This document shows, one piece after another, positions 44,305 to 52,718 of a stretch of DNA of 64,000 nucleotides; within the stretch, counting starts at the first letter, position 1; every line of letters starts with the position of its first letter. Below the pieces are notes generated by a model. It was not told the origin of the DNA and made no database searches. It saw nothing but the letters and a program-made list of their open reading frames with translations. The position numbers and the translations under genes are program-made. The DNA is from Filimonas lacunae (GTDB taxonomy: Bacteria > Bacteroidota > Bacteroidia > Chitinophagales > Chitinophagaceae). The stretch spans positions 1,922,001 to 1,986,000 of the forward strand of contig NZ_AP017422.1 in NCBI RefSeq assembly GCF_002355595.1, read 5' to 3'.

Positions 44305-44499
44305 TTATGCTTTCAGGGGAGCTTTTTCGGCTACCAGTTTTCCTTTATAGAACAATTTACCTTCACTTACGTGTGCACGGTGACGAACGTGGATTTCGCC
44401 AGTCGTTGTGTCCTTGCTTAACGTTACTTCCTCAGCTTTGTAATGTGTCCTTCTCTTCGCACTGCGCTGCTGGGAGTGTCTGCGTTTTGGGTTTGGCAT
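44305..44499 (-). CDS. rpmF: 50S ribosomal protein L32
   Basis: 64 aa. MPNPKRRHSQQRSAKRRTHYK is the L32 start, followed by the middle phrase VRHRAHVSEGKLFYKGKLV. Zinc-binding cysteines are absent, as in many Cys-less L32 variants. A part of the large ribosomal subunit. Lies 29 bp after the DUF177 gene. Confidence 0.95.
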   Translation of the reverse strand: MPNPKRRHSQQRSAKRRTHYKAEEVTLSKDTTTGEIHVRHRAHVSEGKLFYKGKLVAEKAPLKA

Positions 44500-44528
44500 A
44501 ACTCAAATGTTTATTAATGCAAAAAAAT

Positions 44529-45074
44529 TTATTCCAGGTTCTCTTTAAACTTATCTAATCCCTTCCAGATCGGGTTCTCTGCCTTGTTTACGTCTTCTTC
44601 CATTTTCCGCAGCTTTTCCAGTACTTCCGGATTGCATTGGCTGTTGCCTTCTTCATCTTCGCCGCACGCTTTTTGTACGGGGATGCTAAGGTTTACGAAT
44701 TCGTAAATCCAGTCTTCCAGGTGCAGGTGACTTTCGCCTTTACTGATGTAATAAACGTCGGGATCTTCTTCCGTTTCGTTCATCTTTTCAGGCTCGTCTA
44801 CCAGCTTCACTATTATCTTAAACTCATCCCACAAGTGAAGATGAATAGGATTGCCGCAGCGGTCGCAGTTTACATCAGCTGTTCCGCCAATGTCAAACTT
44901 TAACATCATAAAACCGTTATTCTTTTCCAATAACAGTTTTACTTCTGCATGGCAATTAGTGAAATCCTGTTCGCCATAATGAGCAAAGAACTTATCCTCA
45001 ATCTGGTAGGTAAAATTATGATCTCCCGGTTTTAAACCTACAAATGCTATTTCGTATTCTCTCCGGTAGTTCAT
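44529..45074 (-). CDS. DUF177 (YceD)-family protein
   Basis: 181 aa. Characteristic segment NCDRCGNPIHLHLWDEFKIIV (CxxC in the middle), then the late CGEDEEGNSQCNPEVLEKLRKM where CGxC... C is the second metal or structural Cys cluster. YceD-type proteins are needed for 23S rRNA maturation or ribosome assembly and are coded next to rpmF. Well supported by position. A clean promoter lies just upstream. Confidence 0.92.
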   Translation of the reverse strand: MNYRREYEIAFVGLKPGDHNFTYQIEDKFFAHYGEQDFTNCHAEVKLLLEKNNGFMMLKFDIGGTADVNCDRCGNPIHLHLWDEFKIIVKLVDEPEKMNETEEDPDVYYISKGESHLHLEDWIYEFVNLSIPVQKACGEDEEGNSQCNPEVLEKLRKMEEDVNKAENPIWKGLDKFKENLE

Positions 45075-45096
45075 ACAGCCAGATTTTTAAGGTTGG

Positions 45097-45128
45097 CAAA
45101 GGTATCACTAAAAATGATAGCAGCCAAA
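45097..45128 (-). promoter_or_regulatory. Bacteroidota promoter for yceD-rpmF-plsX
   Basis: On the minus strand TTTG (45128-45125), 20 nt, TACCTTTG (45104-45097), an exact TTTG-N20-TAnnTTTG. It lies 22 bp before the YceD ATG. Confidence 0.82.
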
Positions 45129-45173
45129 GAAAATTGGATTTATGGCAAATCTTAACGTAATTGTGAGGAAGTT

Positions 45174-46262
45174 ATGATGCGCCAACCACTTAAATTCTAT
45201 GCTATCAAAGCTGCTTTAGCAGTGATTTGTGCCTGCATAGTTACGTTAATTTCCCATAGTTCGTATTTTATTGAAGAATTATACGTGAAGCGCGTGTATC
45301 CTGCTGTTTCGCTGGTTTTGCGAAGTGTAACAGGCTGGGTATCATTCAGTGTGGGCGACTGCCTGTATGTGCTGACGGCAATATGGGTATTGAAGCAAAT
45401 TGTGCAAACTGTTATTTTTTTCATAAAAACCGGTATTACCTGGCAAAAACTGGCTTTTGTGGTGTTTTCGGTGGTGCGTTCGCTGGCTAAGCTGTACATC
45501 TTTTTTATGGTGTTGTGGGGTTTTAATTACAGCCGGGAGGGTATTGCGGCAGAGCTTAAACTGAGCGATAAAGAATATTCCAAAGAAGAACTGAGCAGCC
45601 TAACTGCCGAATTACTGCAAAAGGTAAATACAACGCGGTTGGCCTTGGGTAATGGACCGGTGCAGTATCCTTCGGCCGATACTATGTATAAAGAAGCGGT
45701 GAAGGCTTACGGGGCAGTGGCGGAACAATACCCGTTTCTGGCCTATCAACACGCCAGCATTAAATCGTCGTTGTTTAGTACGGTAATTACCTGCCTGGGC
45801 TATACAGGGTATTATAATCCTTTTTCGGGCGAAGCGCAGGTGAGCGCTAAGGTGCCGCCTTACTACACGCCTTTTATCACCTGCCACGAAATGGCTCATC
45901 AGCTGGGATATGGCGATGAAAGCGAAGCTAATTTTATCGGGTATTTAAGCGCAAGGGCTTCGGGTAATCCTGTTTTCCTGTATTCTACCTACTACGACCT
46001 GTTTAACTACGCCAATAGCGAGCTGTTTATGCGTGATTCTATGCTGGCACGTAGTAATTTCCGGGCATTAGATACCCTGGTGAAACAGGATATCCGCTAC
46101 GCACGCAAGTATTTCAACCAATATAAAAGCCGTATGGAACCCGTGGTAAAGTTCCTATACGGCGAATATTTAAAGGCCAATAATATGCCCCAGGGTATTG
46201 ATACCTATGAAGCAGTTACGGCCTGGTTAATTGCTTACCGGAAAAAGTATGGGGCTTTGTAA
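45174..46262 (+). CDS. DUF3810 membrane protein with HExxH motif
   Basis: 362 aa. Three hydrophobic segments occupy the first ~125 residues (AALAVICACIVTLI, VGDCLYVLTAIWVL, FVVFSVVRSLAKLYIFFMVL). The soluble domain has CHEMAHQLGYGDESEANFIGYLS, where HEMAH is an HExxH zinc motif and the downstream ESEANFI gives a further acidic ligand, as in gluzincins. This is the DUF3810 pattern of Bacteroidota. A membrane-bound metallopeptidase is likely, with substrate unknown. Divergent from the yceD unit; two ATGs in tandem (45174 and 45177) make the exact start uncertain by one residue. Confidence 0.88.
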   Translation: MMRQPLKFYAIKAALAVICACIVTLISHSSYFIEELYVKRVYPAVSLVLRSVTGWVSFSVGDCLYVLTAIWVLKQIVQTVIFFIKTGITWQKLAFVVFSVVRSLAKLYIFFMVLWGFNYSREGIAAELKLSDKEYSKEELSSLTAELLQKVNTTRLALGNGPVQYPSADTMYKEAVKAYGAVAEQYPFLAYQHASIKSSLFSTVITCLGYTGYYNPFSGEAQVSAKVPPYYTPFITCHEMAHQLGYGDESEANFIGYLSARASGNPVFLYSTYYDLFNYANSELFMRDSMLARSNFRALDTLVKQDIRYARKYFNQYKSRMEPVVKFLYGEYLKANNMPQGIDTYEAVTAWLIAYRKKYGAL

Positions 46263-46281
46263 ACTGTAACAGCCTGTATTT

Positions 46282-46818
46282 TTAAAACTTATTCTTCCAC
46301 ATCATGCTTTCTACCGGCCTGTCGGGCTGACCGCTGTATTTGGCATTTTGTTTCTGATTGTATTTTACTGCTATTTCGCCTTCTACGGGAAAGTAAATGA
46401 GCTGTCCAATGGGCATACCAGCGTAAACACGTACGGCTTGTTTTACGGATATTTCCAGTGTCCAGTTACCACAGAAGCCTACATCGCCTTTACCAGCTGT
46501 GGCGTGAATGTCGATACCTAAGCGTCCGGTAGAAGATTTACCTTCTAAAAACGGAACGTGGGCATGTGTTTCGGTATATTCTTCGGTTACACCCAGGTAT
46601 AAAACGTCGGGTAATAACAGGAAGCCTTCTTCGGGTATTTCAAAATGACGAATCTGGTTGTGTTTGCGGGCATCCAGCTCGGCATCAATGTAAGTAGCCA
46701 GGTGTTTGCCCAAATGCACATCGTAACTGTTACTTCCCAGGCACTCTCTGTTGTAAGGACTGATAATAATCGTCTTTTTCTCTATTTCCTCTAAAATACG
46801 TGTGTCTGATAAGATCAT
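46282..46818 (-). CDS. dcd: dCTP deaminase
   Basis: 178 aa, typical length. Motifs: MILSDTRILEEI, YDVHLG, LEGKSSTGRLGIDIHATAGKGDVGFCGNWTLEI (the active-site Ser-Arg-Glu region) and AGMPIGQLIYF, with YSGQPDRPVESMMWKN at the end. It converts dCTP to dUTP and ammonia in pyrimidine salvage for dTTP. Convergent with the DUF3810 gene. Confidence 0.94.
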   Translation of the reverse strand: MILSDTRILEEIEKKTIIISPYNRECLGSNSYDVHLGKHLATYIDAELDARKHNQIRHFEIPEEGFLLLPDVLYLGVTEEYTETHAHVPFLEGKSSTGRLGIDIHATAGKGDVGFCGNWTLEISVKQAVRVYAGMPIGQLIYFPVEGEIAVKYNQKQNAKYSGQPDRPVESMMWKNKF

Positions 46819-46887
46819 ACAAATGGCTGTTTACAATAAATTGCAAATAAATCGTAATTCTGCAATCTAAAAAACCGTAATCTAATA

Positions 46888-47526
46888 ATGCCCTTGTTTT
46901 TTACACAAAATATCAACGAAAACACCCGGTTAGGTATCTGGCATATCACTGAAAACGAAGAATTCTTCCTGGAGAAAGTACCCCTGCAAAGAGATATTAA
47001 CCACCCTAATAAACGTTTACAGCACCTGGCAGGGCGGTTTTTACTGCAACACCTGTTTCCCGATTTTCCTTACCACGAGCTGGTGATTGCCGACAGCCGT
47101 AAGCCCTACCTGCCTTACGAGCAATATCATTTTTCTATTTCCCACTGCGGCGATTTTGCAGCGGCAATTGTAAGTAAATCGCAACGGGTGGGTATTGATA
47201 TAGAGGTGCCTACTGCCAAAGTGCAGAAGATTGTGCCTAAGTTTTTACACGAAGAGGAGCGCAACTGGCTGGTGGCACAGGTAAACGCACTGGCACCAGC
47301 CCAGGATGATTACAGGCTGCCTACGCTGCTGTGGAGCGCCAAAGAAGCGGCTTTTAAGTGGTGGAGCTTTGGTAGCGTTGATTTTAGCGAGGATATCAGA
47401 TTAGATCCGTTTGAGTTTTCAGAGAAAGGGTTGATGAACGGTGTTTTTAAAAGGGGGGAAGAGGTGCATCCGCTGGCGTTTTATTTCCAGCTGTTTCCGG
47501 GCGTTTGTATGGTGTATACACTATAA
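46888..47526 (+). CDS. 4'-phosphopantetheinyl transferase superfamily protein
   Basis: 212 aa. Sfp-type motifs: SISHCGDFAAAIV, VGIDIEVPTAKVQKIVPKFLHEEER (the Asp and Glu for Mg2+ and CoA) and LLWSAKEAAFKWW (the K-E-A-x-x-K motif). The gene encodes an enzyme that adds phosphopantetheine to a carrier protein. The N-terminal part, with RLQHLAGRFLLQHLF, is the Sfp-type first lobe. It is a single gene, convergent with the small gene at 47542. Carrier partner unknown. Confidence 0.9.
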   Translation: MPLFFTQNINENTRLGIWHITENEEFFLEKVPLQRDINHPNKRLQHLAGRFLLQHLFPDFPYHELVIADSRKPYLPYEQYHFSISHCGDFAAAIVSKSQRVGIDIEVPTAKVQKIVPKFLHEEERNWLVAQVNALAPAQDDYRLPTLLWSAKEAAFKWWSFGSVDFSEDIRLDPFEFSEKGLMNGVFKRGEEVHPLAFYFQLFPGVCMVYTL

Positions 47527-47541
47527 TACCCGGAGGGTAAA

Positions 47542-47706
47542 CTATTTGTGTATAAACTTAAGATTGGATATGATTTCATTCGCTTTCTCTAATTTGTTAG
47601 AGGTAGTTCCTTTTCCAATATACTTTTTATTTAAGCTAGGATCAATGGTGAGATTAACTCCCTGAGATTTAGAATATGCTATTAATTCTTGTTGTTTCTT
47701 TTTCAT
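47542..47706 (-). CDS. 54-aa protein of a small repeated family, paired with DUF6934
   Basis: ATG 47706 to TAG 47542-47544, 54 residues, basic. The conserved core is LIAYSKSQGVNLTIDPSLNKK, then LEKANEIISNLK. Related copies at 58267 (frameshifted), 59215 (intact) and 62184 (truncated) share the I/L-x-Y-A/S-K-x-x-G-I/V-N-L-T-I/V-D-P phrase and a C-terminal helix of the same length. It begins 10 bp after the DUF6934 gene, so the two form an operon. The function is unknown; a small partner of DUF6934 is the natural guess. Confidence 0.72.
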   Translation of the reverse strand: MKKKQQELIAYSKSQGVNLTIDPSLNKKYIGKGTTSNKLEKANEIISNLKFIHK

Positions 47707-47716
47707 GTAGGTAAAA

Positions 47717-48175
47717 TTAAGCGATTTTTTTCTTTATGAGAAAACCAAAATAGTTGAGCCCTCTTTGAAATGGAATGCTTACGTAAGATTCTGTGTCTTT
47801 TAATATTCCTAATATTTCATAGTTCTCTGATAGTTCTTCCAAATTTACGGAAATGGCCATTCTGTATAGGCGTGTTCGTTCTACTGTGCTGCCTGAAAAA
47901 TGAATCCATTTGTTAGGATGTTCACCACAAAACAAGGTTACTGAATGGGCAACAGTTGCCAATATCTTATTTCTGTCTTTATTGTCATTCACAGTTTCGT
48001 CATCTATTGAGCCTTCGGGTGTAGGAGTGCCAAATGCCAGGTTATAGATGTTATCGTTTGGTGTTGATTCATACTTTATCGCTTTGGGTATAATTCCTTT
48101 AGGTCCGGTGCTATTAAACTCATACTCGAGAAAATCGGATGAAACTAAAAGCCCTTCATACTTTTCATATTTCAT
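47717..48175 (-). CDS. DUF6934-family protein
   Basis: 152 aa. The family pattern, recalled from memory, is visible along its length: FLEYEFNSTGPKGIIPKAIKY at the start, YNLAFGTPTPEGSIDDETVNDNKDRNKILATVAHSVTLF in the middle, and HFSGSTVERTRLYRMAIS (GST..RTRLY) near the end, finishing with a Lys-rich IKKKIA. It is a soluble protein of unknown role. The gene lies behind a 15-nt box (48228-48242) that also precedes two solitary copies of its small partner gene. The 54-aa gene follows 10 bp downstream. Confidence 0.8.
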   Translation of the reverse strand: MKYEKYEGLLVSSDFLEYEFNSTGPKGIIPKAIKYESTPNDNIYNLAFGTPTPEGSIDDETVNDNKDRNKILATVAHSVTLFCGEHPNKWIHFSGSTVERTRLYRMAISVNLEELSENYEILGILKDTESYVSIPFQRGLNYFGFLIKKKIA

Positions 48176-48200
48176 TATAAAAAATCACAATTGATATCTC

Positions 48201-48242
48201 AAGATATCTTCGTTTGCCTGATCTTTTCTGTTCATTTTGTTC
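48201..48242 (-). promoter_or_regulatory. Shared promoter box in front of DUF6934 (copy A)
   Basis: On the minus strand GAACAAAATGAACAG (48242-48228), 19 nt, GATATCTT (48208-48201). The same box and spacing recur at 58196-58237 and 59145-59186. The second element lies in the palindrome AAGATATCTT (48201-48210). Confidence 0.65.
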
Positions 48243-48256
48243 AGAGCACCTGACCC

Positions 48257-49351
48257 TTAATCAGCAAACCGGCTTTTGGTTTTAGGAATCAACAACAGGC
48301 TTTTGCGGAGGGTTTGTTTGAGGTGGGTTTTTACCATTTGACCCATAGTGTTGCTGCGGAGGTAGGCGGGTTGATTAAAGTGAGCAGAGAGTTCTTCGCT
48401 GAGTTGTTTTATTTTTTCGGGTTTGGAAATGGTGTCGTCGTGCATGATGTCCAGCAGCTCTTTTACGCGATAGCGGGAAGATACCAGGCGAAAAGCCATC
48501 ATGGTGCGTTCTTCGGTTTGGTATTGTGCTATGGATTCTTTGTCGAGGAAATGCTGGGCCAGTTGAACAAAAGAATAGTTCTCTTTAAAGAACTGGGGAA
48601 GATATAGATTCTTGCGGCCTTCATAGCTTTGCTGATCGAAATCGATGGCGCGTATGCGGTATTGAATGTCTTCAATATCGGGCGTGATGTTTACAATGAA
48701 GTTATACGAACGCATATCGCCCAGCAGACGTACAAAACATCTTTCATTAAACTTCACAAACTCTTTGGCCAGACGAATAGGATTGAAGTCGGGGCTTAAC
48801 AGGTGTTGCTGTAAAAAGATATCGCCGGGAATGCCGGCAATGTGCTCTTCTACCAGGGTATCGTGATGGGTAAGGTAGGTGATGCGGTCTGGTGATAGCA
48901 GGTGTTCCAGTTCCAGGCCATATACACGGCTGGCATCTGCAGGTTTTATGTAGTAGTGATCGTAGTTATCGTTGAACTTGTTTACAATGCGTATGCGAAA
49001 AGGCTGACTGTTGCCAAATGAACAAAAGTCAATACGGGCAACATCCAGGTGGTTTACGAAGCTAAGGTCGCCTTCCGTTTTAAGAATGGCGTATAGCTTT
49101 ACCAGGCTTTCGCGCAGGTAGTTCCATTCGTGGCCGTCGTAGCTTACGGTTTCCCAAAGCGTGTCTTTGCCCGATCTGTCTTTCAACGGAATACTATAGG
49201 TGAACCGGAACAGATCTTTATAGCTGGCAGGTAGCTTGCCTTCGCGGCCATGTTTTACCAGGTACTGCCTTAGTCTGTCGTTTAACGGAAAGAAAGGCTT
49301 CTTGCGGCTGGGGCGCAGGTTTTCTATTTCATCCTGGGTTATTTCAATCAT
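48257..49351 (-). CDS. Hypothetical protein with a kinase-like motif order
   Basis: 364 aa, soluble. VEEHIAGIPGD (~residues 168-178) is followed by FVRLLGDMRSYNFIV (~206-220) and IRAIDFDQQSYEGRK. This order, D-x-x-x-x-N then I-D-F-D, matches the catalytic and metal-binding loops of aminoglycoside- or choline-kinase-like proteins, though the usual HxD is replaced by G-D. The rest is mixed and has no recognised domain; the C-terminus is basic. The gene starts 12 bp after the DUF2130 gene, so they are probably cotranscribed. The kinase idea is inference from spacing alone. Confidence 0.55.
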   Translation of the reverse strand: MIEITQDEIENLRPSRKKPFFPLNDRLRQYLVKHGREGKLPASYKDLFRFTYSIPLKDRSGKDTLWETVSYDGHEWNYLRESLVKLYAILKTEGDLSFVNHLDVARIDFCSFGNSQPFRIRIVNKFNDNYDHYYIKPADASRVYGLELEHLLSPDRITYLTHHDTLVEEHIAGIPGDIFLQQHLLSPDFNPIRLAKEFVKFNERCFVRLLGDMRSYNFIVNITPDIEDIQYRIRAIDFDQQSYEGRKNLYLPQFFKENYSFVQLAQHFLDKESIAQYQTEERTMMAFRLVSSRYRVKELLDIMHDDTISKPEKIKQLSEELSAHFNQPAYLRSNTMGQMVKTHLKQTLRKSLLLIPKTKSRFAD

Positions 49352-49363
49352 GGCGGCAGTGGT

Positions 49364-50614
49364 TTAATCTAACAAAGCGGTATCATTATCATCCAGCAGG
49401 TTCAGGTTTACGGCGTCGGTACCGGCAATACCTTCTATTGAGCCGCGGATATGGGCTGCGTTCAGCATCACTTTTTCCAGTTGCTTTTCGCGGGCCTTCC
49501 ATAATTTCTCCATAGCATCCCTTTCGCGCTGAATGCTCAGGCGCATGCTCATAAAACCTTCGCGAATGGCTTTCCATTGTTCGCTGAACTCGTTACCGGT
49601 AAGGTAATCATATAACAACACCATTTTGTCGCCTTTGTTTTCCTGGCTTTTGCGGGCGTCGGCTATTTTTAATATAGCATTGCGCAATACCAGGGCCATG
49701 CTTTTGGCTTCGGCAAAGGTGCATATATATACGCCGTCTTTTTCGCCAAAGCGGTCCATATCTTTAGGCAGGGCCTGTGTAACAATAACGGCTACATCAG
49801 CCCCCAGGCTGCGCATATCGGCTTTCAGCTTTTCAATCCAGTCTGCGGCAAAGTCTTTGGTGCGTTTGCTTTCATAAATGATTTTACCGGCTTCCTGCCC
49901 AAACTGGTTGCGTACCATTTGTATACAGTCGGCACCGCGAACCCCTTTGCCCACTTCTTTTACTTCATCGAAGGGGAAAGTTGCTTTTAAAATTTCTTCC
50001 AGCATTAGTTCCTGCACCTCGCCTTGCAGCTGCATGCTGCCTTGCTCGGCTTTGCGCTTCATTTCTTCGGCCAGCTTTTTCTGGTCTTCCAGTTGCTTTT
50101 CCAGTTCACGCATACGCAGTTGCAGTTCTGTTTCTTTGAGGGCGCCGCGTTCGGTTTCTTCCTTGCGTATTTGTTCGGTAAGGCTGGTTCTTTCTTCCAG
50201 CATCCGTTTTTGTAATTGAATTTCCAGCTCGGCTTCGCGGTTTTTCAGTTCCTGCTCTTTTTGTAAAAACTCCAGCTCTTTCGTACGGGCTTCTTTGAGT
50301 TTTTCGGCATTTTCCTGTGCATTCTGCTGCAGCATTTTCAGCTGATTCTCGTAATCGGCAGCCATGCTTTTGCGAATGCTTTCCTGTAGTTCCTGTTGCA
50401 GCTTCGTTTTCTCGGCCTGCAATAGCTTGCCGGACTCTTCCTGCTGCTGTTGCAAGGTTTTTTGAAAATCAATCTCCTTTTTCCTGAACTCGTCGTCTTT
50501 CATCTTCTGCCAGTCTACCATCTTCAAACGCAGGTCTTTTTGCACCTGGTCTTTGATAGATTCTCCCGGATCAAAGCTATTGCCACAGCTGGGGCAGGTT
50601 ACCACATATGCCAT
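49364..50614 (-). CDS. DUF2130-domain protein
   Basis: 416 aa. It begins with CPSCGNSFDPGE, a CxxC start of a zinc ribbon. Residues ~30-200 are a long coiled coil rich in Gln, Glu and Lys. From about 205, LQGEVQELMLEEILKATFPFDEVKEVGKGVRGADCIQMVRNQFGQEAGKIIYESKRTKDFAADWIEKL is the DUF2130 core, whose D...E-x-K order (ADCIQ, IIYESK) recalls restriction-endonuclease-type nucleases. Members of this family are often seen near DNA-processing genes. The role here is not known. Divergent from the gene at 50930. Confidence 0.88.
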   Translation of the reverse strand: MAYVVTCPSCGNSFDPGESIKDQVQKDLRLKMVDWQKMKDDEFRKKEIDFQKTLQQQQEESGKLLQAEKTKLQQELQESIRKSMAADYENQLKMLQQNAQENAEKLKEARTKELEFLQKEQELKNREAELEIQLQKRMLEERTSLTEQIRKEETERGALKETELQLRMRELEKQLEDQKKLAEEMKRKAEQGSMQLQGEVQELMLEEILKATFPFDEVKEVGKGVRGADCIQMVRNQFGQEAGKIIYESKRTKDFAADWIEKLKADMRSLGADVAVIVTQALPKDMDRFGEKDGVYICTFAEAKSMALVLRNAILKIADARKSQENKGDKMVLLYDYLTGNEFSEQWKAIREGFMSMRLSIQRERDAMEKLWKAREKQLEKVMLNAAHIRGSIEGIAGTDAVNLNLLDDNDTALLD

Positions 50615-50929
50615 ATCGCTATTTTAAAATAATGCCTGATTTATATAATAGTACGCAAACATCGCAAATTAGCGCGAAGACTTTGCCCGCTGTTTAAAAA
50701 TCGCACGGTGTGGCTGTTATATTCTGGCGTAGGAAGGCCTTTATTGTTAGTAACAGCCTGACAATGCGTCAAAAACGCACAAAAAATGTTCGTTTGCGAA
50801 CAGTGTAACTTTTTGTTTGCTGGTACGTTTCATGAATACCAATGACTTAGCAGGCCTTTTTTATTTGGCATTGCTTTAGGCATATATAACCTGTAAACGC
50901 AAAACAAAACCAATTATAAAATAACAGTT
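50615..50929. other. Divergent intergenic region with two inverted repeats
   Basis: No gene is visible in this 315-bp gap. It holds TGCGT(50765-50769)/ACGCA(50775-50779) and TGTTCG(50787-50792)/CGAACA(50797-50802), possible operators for the DUF2130 or the secreted-protein gene. Confidence 0.5.
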
Positions 50930-51370
50930 ATGAAAAAGTTACTCATCGCCACCTTGTTGCTTATGGTAGTTACTGCCACTGCTTTTGCTGCCGGAAATGC
51001 CAAAGTAGAAGCTATATTTAAAATTGCTTATCCGGGCGCTACCCATGTGCATTTTAAAACAGTGGGTGAATTGGTGAGTGTAAGCTTTGACTATGAAGCC
51101 CATCATATGCAGGCTTTTTACGATGCAGAGGGGGAACAGGTGGCCGTGAGCAAGCATATTGATTTTAATAGTTTACCTATGCGTGGTCAGGCTACTATTA
51201 AAGCAAAGTATCCTACACATACTACCGTGGAAATTATTGAAATGGAAAGCCAGGAAGAAGGCGTATGCTTTTATGTTGCCCTGCTGGATGGTGTTGAAAA
51301 AACAATACTGCGCGTATCTTCATCAGGGAGAGAGGTTACTTTTTTTAAGAAAGAGACCATGAAAAAGTAG
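50930..51370 (+). CDS. Secreted PepSY-like protein
   Basis: 146 aa. Signal peptide MKKLLIATLLLMVVTATAFA, cleaved before AGNAKVEAIF. Two similar ~60-residue halves follow: VEAIFKIAYPGATHVHFKTVGELVSVSFDYEAHHMQAFYDAEGEQ and ATIKAKYPTHTTVEIIEMESQEEGVCFYVALLDGVEKTILRVSSSGRE. Each has the helix plus beta-hairpin form of PepSY-like (beta-lactamase-inhibitor-like) domains common in Bacteroidota periplasm. Partner unknown. It ends ~200 bp before the ADP-ribose operon and is probably a separate unit. Confidence 0.72.
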   Translation: MKKLLIATLLLMVVTATAFAAGNAKVEAIFKIAYPGATHVHFKTVGELVSVSFDYEAHHMQAFYDAEGEQVAVSKHIDFNSLPMRGQATIKAKYPTHTTVEIIEMESQEEGVCFYVALLDGVEKTILRVSSSGREVTFFKKETMKK

Positions 51371-51567
51371 TGTACTTATAGTAAAGTATTGCTTTATACT
51401 GTACAGGTATAATGCACATGAGCCGGGCGTGTATATGTCCGGCTTTTTTGCGTTTACATGATACGTATGCAGGTAAATTTTTATAAAAATTAGCCGGGTA
51501 ATGAAAAAAGTATTTTCTTTGTGTCAGATTAACGCAAACTTTGTAACTGCTGTAACATAAAGAACCT

Positions 51568-52047
51568 ATGGAGAAGAACATTTTATACGTAAAAGGTGAT
51601 GCTACTGCGCCAGTAGCTGATGGAAACAAACTGATAGTGCATATCTGCAATGATATGGGTAGATGGGGTAAAGGGTTTGTTTTAGCCATTTCTAAAAAGT
51701 GGAAATCTCCTGAAAAAGAATTTAAAGCCTGGTATAAAAGCGGCAACGGTTATGAGTTGGGGGCCGTGCAATTTGTGCAGGTGGAAGCGGATATATGGAT
51801 AGCCAATGTTATAGGCCAGCATAGCATTTATAAAGATGAAGAGGGGATGCCACCTATTCGTTATAATGCTATTGCAACAGGACTTGAGCAGGTGGGTGCA
51901 TTTGCTGTGGAAATAAATGCATCAGTACACATGCCAAGAATCGGGTGCGGGTTGGCTGGTGGCACATGGGATAAAATAGAGCCGTTGATTGAATCAGGTA
52001 TCTGTAATAAGACTGTACCTGTTACGGTGTATGATTATGAATGTTAG
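51568..52047 (+). CDS. Macrodomain protein (ADP-ribose binding/hydrolase)
   Basis: 159 aa, a single compact macrodomain. ILYVKGDATAP is the first strand and loop; LIVHICNDMGRWGKGFVLAISKKW is the ADP-ribose-binding helix region with the catalytic-type Asn-Asp; YELGAVQFVQVEADIWIANVIGQ and VHMPRIGCGLAGGTWDKIEPLIE give the second loop (G-C-G-L-A-G-G). It resembles the ALC1-like/TARG1 macrodomain group that removes ADP-ribose from acidic residues or nucleic acids. First gene of the six-gene operon. The start follows a weak promoter-like sequence at 51518-51543. Confidence 0.88.
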   Translation: MEKNILYVKGDATAPVADGNKLIVHICNDMGRWGKGFVLAISKKWKSPEKEFKAWYKSGNGYELGAVQFVQVEADIWIANVIGQHSIYKDEEGMPPIRYNAIATGLEQVGAFAVEINASVHMPRIGCGLAGGTWDKIEPLIESGICNKTVPVTVYDYEC

Positions 52048-52058
52048 AATGAAGGAAG

Positions 52059-52706
52059 ATGAAATTGAATACAGAGCTGTACGTAACAGCTAAAGAAAGA
52101 TGGCCAGATAGTGGCCAGCAGGTGATAGGATACCAGGAAGGGGAAAATATTGTGGTGTACCAGGCGTATAATTCCAGTATTGCCAACTATGCGGTAGCGC
52201 ATCAACAATTAGGAGGGAATAGTTTTAGTTATAACAGGATGTCGTGGATTAAACCTAATTTTTTGTGGATGATGTACCGTTGCGGATGGGCCGAAAAAGA
52301 AAACCAGGAAAGGGTGCTGGCTTTATGGTTAAGTAAGAAGCACCTGGAACTAATTTTAGAGCAGGCAGTGTTTTCCACCTTTGGCAATGGCCGGTATGAA
52401 AGCCATGAAGCGTGGAAGCAGGCGTTAGCCACAAAAGAGGTGCGATTACAATGGGACCCTGATCATGACCCCTACGGGCAAAAGTTGAACAGGCGTGCTA
52501 TTCAATTAGGACTAAAAGGGGATATACTGGAATCATTTGGTAAAGAGATGGTTTCAAAAATTGAAGACATTACAGATTTTGTAAAAGCCCAGAAACAATA
52601 TGTAAACAACCGCCGGCTGGATATGCTACAAGTGCCGGTAGAGCAGGTTTTTGAAATACAAAACCAGGAGTTGTGTAAACGTATTGGGATAGTGGGCGCA
52701 GTGTAA
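52059..52706 (+). CDS. DUF4291-family protein
   Basis: 215 aa, soluble. Family phrases: VVYQAYNSSIANYAVAHQQLGGNSFSYNRMSWIKPNFLWMMYRCGWAEKENQERVLALWLSKKHLELIL, then VRLQWDPDHDPYGQKLNRRAIQLGL. As I recall, DUF4291 has been linked by genome context to NAD+/ADP-ribose enzymes; the motif layout has conserved Tyr, Arg and Trp residues but no proven activity. Here it is the second gene of the operon, 11 bp after the macrodomain gene and 12 bp before kptA. Catalytic role unknown. Confidence 0.85.
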   Translation: MKLNTELYVTAKERWPDSGQQVIGYQEGENIVVYQAYNSSIANYAVAHQQLGGNSFSYNRMSWIKPNFLWMMYRCGWAEKENQERVLALWLSKKHLELILEQAVFSTFGNGRYESHEAWKQALATKEVRLQWDPDHDPYGQKLNRRAIQLGLKGDILESFGKEMVSKIEDITDFVKAQKQYVNNRRLDMLQVPVEQVFEIQNQELCKRIGIVGAV

Positions 52707-52718
52707 AAAGGATTTTTT

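Noticed and set aside
51518-51543. TTTG and AAACTTTG as the promoter of the ADP-ribose operon
   Set aside because: Spacing is only ~14 nt and the -7 element has a mismatch, so it is mentioned only as weak.
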